64,000 bases of DNA, taken from contig CM066035.1 in the NCBI GenBank assembly GCA_033557465.1, positions 908,331,309-908,395,308 on the forward strand, read 5' to 3'. Both the position numbers and the translations under genes were made by a program. This DNA comes from Ichthyophis bannanicus. Its lineage: Eukaryota > Chordata > Amphibia > Gymnophiona > Ichthyophiidae. Of this stretch, positions 57,733 to 64,000 are shown in pieces. The notes under the pieces are model-generated. The model did not search any database and had not been told where the DNA came from. It worked only from the letters and a program-made list of their open reading frames with translations. Position 1 is the first letter of the stretch; each line of letters opens with the position of its first letter.

Positions 57733-59982
57733 GATCCCCCCCCTTAAGATATCACGGGCTGGCGTAGCCACGCCCGCACAGCACGTGATTCTATCTATGG
57801 GTTCAGTGGCGATGAGCTTCTGTTGGGGCTGTTGTCTGGGAGAGGCTATTGAGGCTATTTGGGCTAGAGCTACTCTCTCATGCCATGGTTTTAACACGTT
57901 GACATGGTAAACTTGCCTGCGACCTTTCCTATTCTCCACCAAATAAGACACAGGTCCTACAGCTTGTACTACCCGACACGGTCCTTTCCAATGGCTCTCA
58001 AATTTTGGTTCTGTCCCAGCCACCATTACAATAACTTTCTCTCCAACATTTAGTTGACGTTGCTTTGTGTTCCTATCGTAATAGGCTTTTTGTTTGGCCT
58101 GACTACGCTTCAGGTTATCCACTGCAACTTGTGAAGTCCGGCGTAGCCGCTTCTTTAAGTTTCTCAGGAACTCGGGCACTTCTACTTCCCTAGGATCGGG
58201 TTCTACCCACTGTTCTCTCAAAATATCGAGAATGGCTCGGGGAGACCTCCCATATAGTAGCTCATAGGGTGCTGTTCCTAATGAAGCCTGTTTTCTCTCT
58301 CGGCATGCATAAAGAACAAAGGGTAACATTGTATCCCAATTGTCCATTTTCCCCTCCAAACCTCTGCGTAACATCCTTTTAAGAGTCTGGTTTTGTCTCT
58401 CGAGTAAACTATTCGTTTGAGGGTGGTATGCTGCTGTCTTGATGTGGTGAATACCAAAGGCATCCCACACTTGTCCTAAGTATTTTGACATGAAGTTGCT
58501 CCCCCTGTCGGTGAGAACTTCCTTAGGGAAACCCACTTCACAAAACAACTTAATAAGTTCGCTTGCAATCACTTTGGCAGATATGGTGCATAGTGGCATG
58601 GCCCACGGGAACCTTGTAGCGTGGTCTACCACCAGTAAGATATAGCGGAAACCTCGGGGTGTTTTAATCAGAGGTCCGACAATGTCAACACCTATCCTCT
58701 GGATGGGATCCTTAATCACTGGTGATGGTATCATGGGGACATCCCTGGGATGGGCTGCTGAAACCCTTTGGCACGCGGGGCAAGCCTCACAGAACTTGGC
58801 CGTCTCTTTGAAGACACCAGGCCAGTAGAACCTGGATAAGATTTGATCAAGGGTTCCCTGAATGCCTTTATGCCCCCCAAAAGGATGGTCGTGTGCCAAC
58901 CGTAGTACTATATTTTTAAAGGTCGTTGGCACAACCAACTGCTTTCTACTATCCCCTGTGAAAGGATCTTTACTCTCCCTGTAGAGTATTCCTGCAGTCA
59001 GGATAAATCTAGGTAAGGTATCCCTAGTAGTCTGAGCCCATTTGAATGCCTGTGTGAGAGCGGGGTCCGCTTGCTGTTCATTTGGGAACGTGGGAAACAT
59101 ATTCATTAGCTCCTCTGGTACCCATGGTAGCTCTTGCCCTGTCCGTACTTCAGACTTGTTCTTAGAGCGAGACTGTTTCTCCTTACGTTTCTCAGATTTA
59201 GGCTTCCTGACTTTAGTGTCTGGAGTATCTATCAACGCATCATCAGAGGGGAGAACTTCTCTGAGATCCTCTGAGGTATCTTCTTTCTTTTCTAAGGCTG
59301 AGGACTGGGCTCTTGTGGAGACCATTGCACCTTTCACCTGCAACTCTCTTTCCATCTCCCTGAAGAACTGCGGCCAATCCCTGCCTAGAATTACTGCCTG
59401 GGGAAGTCCTGGGACAACTGCTAATGGGACAGTCTTTGGTGCACCTAACCCTGCTATGCGTAACTTGTATACTGGGTAGATAGAAGTTCCTCCATGGACG
59501 CACCTTATTTTAACTGAACTCACAGGCTGAATTACTTCCTTGCCCTGCATGGCCTCTATTCTCTGCCAAAACTCTTCAGAGAGCATGCTTAACTTCGCCC
59601 CTGAATCCAACAGAGCTTGAGTGGTAATTCCCTGTACTTCAATAGCCAGAAGAAATCCGGGTCTATCATCCATAGGACTGCCTGCTATCAATGCAGTTTT
59701 TATAACACATTGTTTTTGCAAATGTCCCTCTTGCCCACATCTGTAACATTTTAGCCTACTCTTAGAGCTTTTCCATAAAGGCATGCACATCTTTACAGGG
59801 TCCTCATACACCCTTCCGTCCCTTTCTGATCTGCCATTGCCTGACTCCTGGGAAGTAGTGCCAGCTCTCTGGGCAGTTAGCTCTGCCTCTATATATCTCT
59901 CAGAGAGTGCAACAGCTTCTTGAGAAGTTTTGCAATTCTGCAAGATTAGGAAGGTGCGGATTCCCTGTGGTAGAGCGTTCAT
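57328..59982 (-). CDS. Protease-integrase Pol frame running into the 3' LTR
   Basis: An 884-codon frame. Residues 1-45 are the end of a SCAN-like capsid. A CCHC zinc knuckle lies at 79-92 (CYRCGQEGHLQKQC). Aspartic protease with DSG at 126-128. An acidic/basic linker covers 225-285. The integrase has an HHCC zinc region (about 366-404) and catalytic D433, D492 and E528 (35 residues between the last two), then a 'HWKGP' GPF-like C-terminal domain near 664. There is no reverse transcriptase between protease and integrase or after it. The frame crosses the polypurine tract, and residue 751 (Cys) is encoded by the first codon of the 3' LTR. It ends at a TAG (57328-57330) 134 residues into the LTR. 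Frameshifts separate it from gag upstream, so its true start is not in this frame. Confidence 0.85.
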   Translation of the reverse strand: MNALPQGIRTFLILQNCKTSQEAVALSERYIEAELTAQRAGTTSQESGNGRSERDGRVYEDPVKMCMPLWKSSKSRLKCYRCGQEGHLQKQCVIKTALIAGSPMDDRPGFLLAIEVQGITTQALLDSGAKLSMLSEEFWQRIEAMQGKEVIQPVSSVKIRCVHGGTSIYPVYKLRIAGLGAPKTVPLAVVPGLPQAVILGRDWPQFFREMERELQVKGAMVSTRAQSSALEKKEDTSEDLREVLPSDDALIDTPDTKVRKPKSEKRKEKQSRSKNKSEVRTGQELPWVPEELMNMFPTFPNEQQADPALTQAFKWAQTTRDTLPRFILTAGILYRESKDPFTGDSRKQLVVPTTFKNIVLRLAHDHPFGGHKGIQGTLDQILSRFYWPGVFKETAKFCEACPACQRVSAAHPRDVPMIPSPVIKDPIQRIGVDIVGPLIKTPRGFRYILLVVDHATRFPWAMPLCTISAKVIASELIKLFCEVGFPKEVLTDRGSNFMSKYLGQVWDAFGIHHIKTAAYHPQTNSLLERQNQTLKRMLRRGLEGKMDNWDTMLPFVLYACRERKQASLGTAPYELLYGRSPRAILDILREQWVEPDPREVEVPEFLRNLKKRLRRTSQVAVDNLKRSQAKQKAYYDRNTKQRQLNVGEKVIVMVAGTEPKFESHWKGPCRVVQAVGPVSYLVENRKGRRQVYHVNVLKPWHERVALAQIASIASPRQQPQQKLIATEPIDRITCCAGVATPARDILRGGICDVAGSYEAGETNSDPVERTGTAGECRIFSVERKKECRANQEPLLTSRQVRSQVPDWAHPSRRRAVQYSASLLKTQKQLDKGEDHQERNQGHKHLDEDRSDDQEQEPREREPLSSCDPRRSRQELGDSGAEKDF
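57733..57748 (-). other. Polypurine tract
   Basis: Minus strand 'cttaaggggggggatc' immediately precedes the 3' LTR, as required for plus-strand priming. It is read in phase by the pol frame. Confidence 0.85.
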
Positions 59983-60605
59983 GTACTGCTCTAATGTCTA
60001 AAGCATCCAGTATTGACTCCACAGACCTCCCTTCTGGAGTTAACCATTTATCAAGCAAGCTTTGAATCCTATGACATAATGACTTAGGAGTCTCACTCGG
60101 CCTCAGTCTCACACTCCTCAAACGTGTGTGGTAGACTAAAGTAGTTGAGCTCTAATCTCTCCCTAATCACCTTTTTTACTTCATCATAATTGCCAGCCAT
60201 GGCAGCAGGCATGGCGCGGTAAGCGGCCATCGCTTCCCCAGTAAGGGATGCTGCCAGTCTTAGAGCCCAGTGCTCCTTAGGCCACGAGCTAAGGCGAGCT
60301 ACTCTTTCAAAGCTCTCAAGATAGTCATCAACGTCATCTTGATTGGTAAGCTGTCCAAAATTAAACACAGTTCCCGCCTGTAAACCCACAGGTTGTACAG
60401 GGCCTGTTATATTGGAACCTGTTGTAGATGATTGTCCAGCGGCTTGCTTCCTCTCTTTCATCCATTCCTCCATGAGAGTGAGTAGAGGCTGCTGCTGTTC
60501 ACGCATGCTTGCGTTGGCTTTCTCCTGGGCCTGTAACGCAAGGTCTGTCTGGTGCTCCATCTGCGTCGCCATCCATTGAAAAATTTCTTTGGCGTCCATC
60601 GCCAT
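59900..60605 (-). pseudogene. Gag with SCAN-like capsid, frameshifted
   Basis: The first frame starts at Met 60605 ('MAMDAKEIF') and runs to 60093; a coiled, Gln/Glu-rich N-terminal part is followed by 'DDVDDYLESFERVARLSSWP' and 'ALRLAASLTGEAMAAY', the capsid core. The second frame (60121-59900) continues with 'SETPKSLCHRIQSLLDKWL', the SCAN-like helices, and the third frame starts at 59982. Two frameshifts (near 60100 and near 59990) break it. Gag binds and packages the RNA in the cytoplasm of the host cell. Confidence 0.8.
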
Positions 60606-60917
60606 CTTGGGATACCTGAAACAAATCAAAAAAAAGAGACCCAAGTGCGGAAAACACAGTACACTTTGGCTATCTGCTCTTTTTTTTTTTTCTCTCTCCC
60701 TAGTCACCACTAGGCTTCACCCTTGCCCTGGTATCCTGGTTACCCGGGGTGGATACCCTTTACCTGGCTCAGGTGGTATACAAGCACCTCAGGAACAGAA
60801 GATCCTGTAGTCCTGCAGTCTCCTTCCTTGTTTGGGTTGGTCAGCTCTTCGGCTGGGCACCTCCTGGAAGTCAGCTTCTGCAGATCTTGCTGTAGTTATT
60901 TCTTGCACCTGCGCAGT

Positions 60918-60935
60918 ATCCTCAATACTACGCCA
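60918..60935 (-). other. Primer binding site, probably tRNA-Ser
   Basis: Three bases inside the 5' LTR end, the minus strand reads 'tggcgtagtattgaggat'. It starts with the TGG complement of CCA and matches the 3' end of vertebrate tRNA-Ser(AGA) at about 14 of 18 positions, from memory of that tRNA. Confidence 0.55.
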
Positions 60936-60938
60936 CTT

Positions 60939-62427
60939 TGCCACCCACCCACTCCCTGGACCTTGAGGGTTAAGGGAGGGGCTGGCCTTGAATGCCCTTG
61001 AGGGTTAATGTTGTAGTTGTGTTGGTGCTCAAGTGATAAGGCAAGGCAAAGAATATTTCTTTTTTTATGAGGTTTATTTCCCACTTATGCAGTTCAAATG
61101 CAGCAGATGTAAAATGAAATAATATGGCACAAAACAAGATGGAGAAACTGAACTTAAACAAGGCTTTTTTCACTGCTTGACTGAATGTCCATTACTGATC
61201 ACATTCCCCTGTCATGTGATCTCCTTTTCATTAAGGTAACAGAAGACTCTGATCACAGCACTGCTCCTGAATTGCACAGAATATGCTTCCACTTATTCAC
61301 TTCAAATAAGCTCTTTTATCCCAGCAAACAGTGAGCTAACTTTGCTATTTTCTTACATACAACACTGGCAAGGAAATCAGTTAAAAGTCCTTTGGAATCA
61401 TACAAGTAGAGCAATCCATCGGGACTTCCTGTTCTGTAGATGGCAAAGAAATTAAAGGCATTTCTTCTTGCCAGCTGATCAATGGCTTTGCTACGTTCTG
61501 AGTAGAAACTGCTCTGCTTTTAAGGAACTCTCTGAATTCGGTGAGAAGTAATTCAGCCTGTGTATTTTCTGAGCTAGGCTGAGCAAATCCTCTTTCAGGT
61601 AAATGCTTGTTTATATTACTTATCTGCAGGCAATTATCAGTGCTTTTACTTGGACAACATTGCAGCGTGCAAGCATTTCCCTTCCCCCACCTATCTCCAC
61701 ATGGCAGTGCAGGGTAAAATGTTCCTGCTGTGTCTAGAGAGTCTCTCAGAGTGTTAAAAGGAAAACAGTCAGGTTTTTCTTGACTGAACCAGTTAGTATC
61801 AAACGTTCTGCCTTTATCCTGTCTTTCACAATTAAAATTCACTCTTTCTGGCTTTCCACTGTTAAGCTTGCTAGCCGTGCCACACCCACCAGATACCTTG
61901 TGCTTGGGCTTCTTCCAGGGTAATTCCTTATCCCTTTGCCTCCTATTCCAAGGTTCTTCTGGGTCCTTTAAACTCCTGAGCTGCAGCCTTGGGTCTCTCA
62001 ATGCCTTAGAATTCTTCTGCTTCCAGAAATCTTTCTCTGCCCCTGAGTCTCCCAGCTCCTGTCTGCTCCTTCTCGGATCACAGCTGCTTAGTGGTTCTCT
62101 CTCTCTCGGTTCCTGTTCCTGGTCATCTGACCTATCCTCGTCCAGGTGTTTGTGTCGTTGGTTTTTCTCCTGGTGGTCCTCTCCTTTGTCTAACTGTTTC
62201 TGGGTTTTTAACAATCTAGCTGAGTACTGCACTGCCCGCCTCCTGCTTGGGCGTGCCCAATCAGGGACTTGGCTTCTCACCTGCCTTGAAGTGAGGAGTG
62301 GTTCCTGATTAGCTCTGCATTCTTTTTTCCTCTCAACAGAGAAAATCCTGCATTCCCCTGCAGTACCGGTTCTCTCCACCGGATCACTATTAGTTTCTCT
62401 TGCTTCATAAGAGCCTGCTACATCACA
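60939..62427 (-). repeat. 5' LTR of the Gypsy element
   Basis: 1489 bases, TGTGATGTAG...GGGTGGCA, near-identical to the 3' LTR. Directly beyond its start is the AACT duplication in the older solo LTR. Confidence 0.92.
61381..62427 (-). CDS. LTR-embedded ORF, intact in the 5' LTR (348 residues)
   Basis: Open from the first LTR base (Cys-Asp-Val-Ala...) to a stop at 61381, with no Met until about 40 residues from the end. That argues against independent initiation and for synthesis as a Pol extension or from a spliced RNA. It has a highly charged middle (Arg, Glu, Asp, Gln), then a Cys-containing region 'TLQCCPSKS', and ends 'EVPMDCSTCMIPKDF'. No known domain, signal peptide or membrane span. 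The frame also runs 63 codons upstream into the host solo LTR by chance. The 3' LTR copy has one nonsense change. Function unknown. Confidence 0.65.
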   Translation of the reverse strand, partial: CDVAGSYEARETNSDPVERTGTAGECRIFSVERKKECRANQEPLLTSRQVRSQVPDWARPSRRRAVQYSARLLKTQKQLDKGEDHQEKNQRHKHLDEDRSDDQEQEPREREPLSSCDPRRSRQELGDSGAEKDFWKQKNSKALRDPRLQLRSLKDPEEPWNRRQRDKELPWKKPKHKVSGGCGTASKLNSGKPERVNFNCERQDKGRTFDTNWFSQEKPDCFPFNTLRDSLDTAGTFYPALPCGDRWGKGNACTLQCCPSKSTDNCLQISNINKHLPERGFAQPSSENTQAELLLTEFREFLKSRAVSTQNVAKPLISWQEEMPLISLPSTEQEVPMDCSTCMIPKDF

Positions 62428-63434
62428 AACTGCAGATGCTGGAGAAACTGCAGAAGCTACAGACGCTGCTGGAGTGCAGGAAAGAGGTACAGGCCAGGGA
62501 GACCTGAAAGGCCAGAGAATACAGAAGGGTCCAGGAGATTCAGGAATGCAAAAGCCGTACTGTGACTGCTGTGTGAAAAACCCAAGCCATATTGCAGCAG
62601 CAAGGCAGAGTCTCACCAGGAGTAGGCCTCAAGCCTCGTCCCAAGGAAAGAAGCCGGAGTTACAAGGTAACCCATACTTTTTTGGAAACAGCTTTCAGAG
62701 GGCTAGTGTATGGAGAGGACAAGAAACAGAAGCTCCCTGTCCATGTCACACATCGGAGAAGACAAGGTATGAAAAGTTTTTATCAAATAAGAAACTTTTA
62801 ACAAAGCAAGGTTTGCAGGAAGCGAATGTAAAACCTTTGAAGAGAGAAGGATACTCACACTGTAGAACAGCTCATGACCGACGCCCTACGCTGAACCCCA
62901 GGCACTGGGAGGTCATACAGAATTTGTGTGAAAAGCCTGATTATAGCTTCCCCAGAACCATTGACTCTGTGTCAGATACATTGGAGCAAGAACCGATGCA
63001 AGTGGAAGTGGTAGAGCCCCTTTCTGAGGAAGAAATGGATTGTAGCTTTTGTACCACTGGAAGCTTGGAAGCCTTGTGTAGCAAGTGAGCAGTAAACTTG
63101 TGTAATTAGGAAAACTTGTTTTATATCCCCTCTGTGAAGAAAACAGTTTTTGCTTTTGAACCTGAGTTGTACCTTTTCTTTCTAACCTGATGTAAGGACA
63201 TTTCTTTTGTTGTTTGAATCTGATCCGTTTGAACCTTTTGCAATACAAGGGAAATAAAGCCTTATTTTCCCTCCACTCGAAGACTTGTGTTCTCTGGGTA
63301 TTTGGTAATAAGGATGCTACCAAGGCTATAAATCCCTGGGCCCTAGAAAATACATACCAAACCCAACCTTATTTATATTTATGTCCAACCTGCCTTGGCG
63401 CTCCTTAATCACCAGGGTGGCGTTGTGACAATAT

Positions 63435-63779
63435 ACTATGCAGTGAAAGCTTTTTTTCTGATGTTACTAAATGGGAAGATATTAATCATGTTCCCAGCAG
63501 TTACCAAACGGGCTTTGCATTTACTGCATGGTAATTTAGGCCCATTAATTAAAGGACCCCAAAACTGTATCTAGGATTAGTCATTTTAATTATAGTCAAG
63601 GTATTTTTCTCTTCTATATAAACTTTGCCACCATATTTGCCTCCCCAAACCTTTAATTTCCTTCAAATATTTACTGGAATGAAGAAACAAATTAAATCAT
63701 ATCAAAATAATTCTTTAGAAAAAAATCAAAGTTGAATGTCTGGCAAGAAGGGTTAAAGTTAAAAACAGAATAAAGCTAA
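63435..63779. other. No gene seen
   Basis: AT-rich spacer between the solo LTR and a LINE start. 'gggctttgcatttactgcat' near 63510 may be MITE debris. Confidence 0.4.
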
Positions 63780-64000
63780 CCTCACTTTGCATCAGATAAT
63801 CACATGGTCTACTATTCTGGAAATGAAAGACAAAGAAGAAATGGTGTTGCATTTATAATAAAGAAGAAACTTGCAAGAACTGTAATGAAATACAATTCAG
63901 TCAATGAATGCTTAATCTGTATTCATCTACGAGGAATGCCTATCAACACAACTATAATTCAAGTATATGCCCCAACAACAGCTGCAGAAGAGGATGAAAT
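63780..64000 (+). pseudogene. RTE-type LINE endonuclease fragment, runs off the window
   Basis: A frame from 63792 to the window end reads 'NERQRRNGVAFIIKKKLAR' and 'TTIIQVYAPTTAAEEDE', the central endonuclease blocks of RTE-like LINEs (often mis-annotated as craniofacial development protein 2-like). It has no start codon in view; it is probably 5'-truncated near 63780. No stop occurs before the end, so integrity cannot be judged. Confidence 0.75.

Larger units (their letters stand above)
56246..62427 (-). mobile_element. Young Gypsy LTR retrotransposon (Gmr1-like), RT-less
   Basis: Two LTRs (60939-62427 at the 5' side, 56246-57732 at the 3' side), 4-base duplications AACT (56242-56245 and 62428-62431), a primer site, gag, protease-integrase and a polypurine tract, all on the minus strand. 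LTRs differ by roughly 20 substitutions and one 2-base indel over 1.49 kb (counted by eye), so insertion is recent. The gag has a SCAN-like capsid region; known Gmr1-like Gypsy elements are the source of vertebrate SCAN domains and place integrase before RT. Here integrase directly follows protease and no RT or RNase H is present. Confidence 0.9.
55907..63088 (+). pseudogene. LTR-embedded ORF interrupted by the provirus
   Basis: The frame from the first LTR base (Cys-Asp-Ala...) is open through 56245, resumes in phase at 62432 after removal of the provirus and one AACT, and ends at a stop at 63086-63088, for about 331 codons in all. No other stop interrupts it. The first part is Lys/Glu/Ser-rich. 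The second holds 'YCDCCVKN' and many His, Arg and Lys residues. The ending is 'EEEMDCSFC' followed by 11 residues. Function unknown. It was open when the provirus landed, so this LTR was young then. Confidence 0.6.
55907..63430 (+). mobile_element. Solo LTR split by a nested provirus
   Basis: Begins TGTGATGCAG and ends GTTGTGACA, with a 4-base duplication ATAT on both sides (55903-55906 and 63431-63434). Without the provirus (56246-62427 plus one TSD copy) it is about 1338 bases. The polyadenylation signal is at 63253-63258, about 170 bases before the end, matching the layout of the LTR at 2356. Confidence 0.88.

Overview
The window looks like gene-poor nuclear DNA from a vertebrate. LINEs with L2/CR1-type endonuclease and reverse transcriptase, a Penelope-like remnant, a Gypsy element with a SCAN-like gag, Tc1, mariner and hAT elements, and tRNA-headed SINEs with an L2-like tail all occur together. 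This mix fits an amphibian best, and a caecilian is my guess. That is inference; no species-diagnostic gene is present. Nothing here is bacterial: no operons, rRNA genes or CRISPR. I found no convincing intact host gene, only one possible 129-base exon (22022-22150).

Layout. 1-1110: purine-rich minisatellite. 1376-7560: decayed LINEs on the minus strand, cut by a solo LTR (2356-3847), a SINE and a foreign LINE tail. 7813-9095: small MITEs. 9133-12541: first copy of a large non-coding inverted-end repeat that I call family P. 12543-22020: LINE, SINE and MITE debris around a second purine-rich block (18780-20480). 23350-28180: three more P-family pieces, one of them inside a palindrome. 28389-38699: one P copy holding a DNA transposon (30466-35966), which holds a LINE (32396-35468), which holds a SINE-tail fragment (34158-34270); a second solo LTR (36280-37446) also sits in this P copy. 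38765-47427: CR1 remnants, hAT MITEs, a composite Tc1 element (43262-46530) and a 320-base palindrome. 47436-55776: two more P copies, head to head, the second carrying a LINE. 55907-63430: a solo LTR split by a young full-length Gypsy provirus (56246-62427). 63780-64000: start of an RTE-type LINE running off the window.

The most interesting system is the LTR family. All four LTR loci (three lineages; the provirus has both LTRs) carry a reading frame that begins at the first base of the LTR, starts with Cys, runs about 310-350 codons, and ends in a short Met-Asp/Glu-Cys/Tyr-Ser/Ala-x-Cys motif. In the provirus the pol frame passes through the polypurine tract into this LTR frame, so the LTR seems to encode a C-terminal Pol extension. 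The provirus also has protease followed directly by integrase and no reverse transcriptase. A second notable item is the transposase-like gene at 30717-32380, one frameshift from intact. A third is family P: TIR-bounded, about 3.5-4 kb, without visible protein coding, and carrying tRNA-like modules and a hairpin core.
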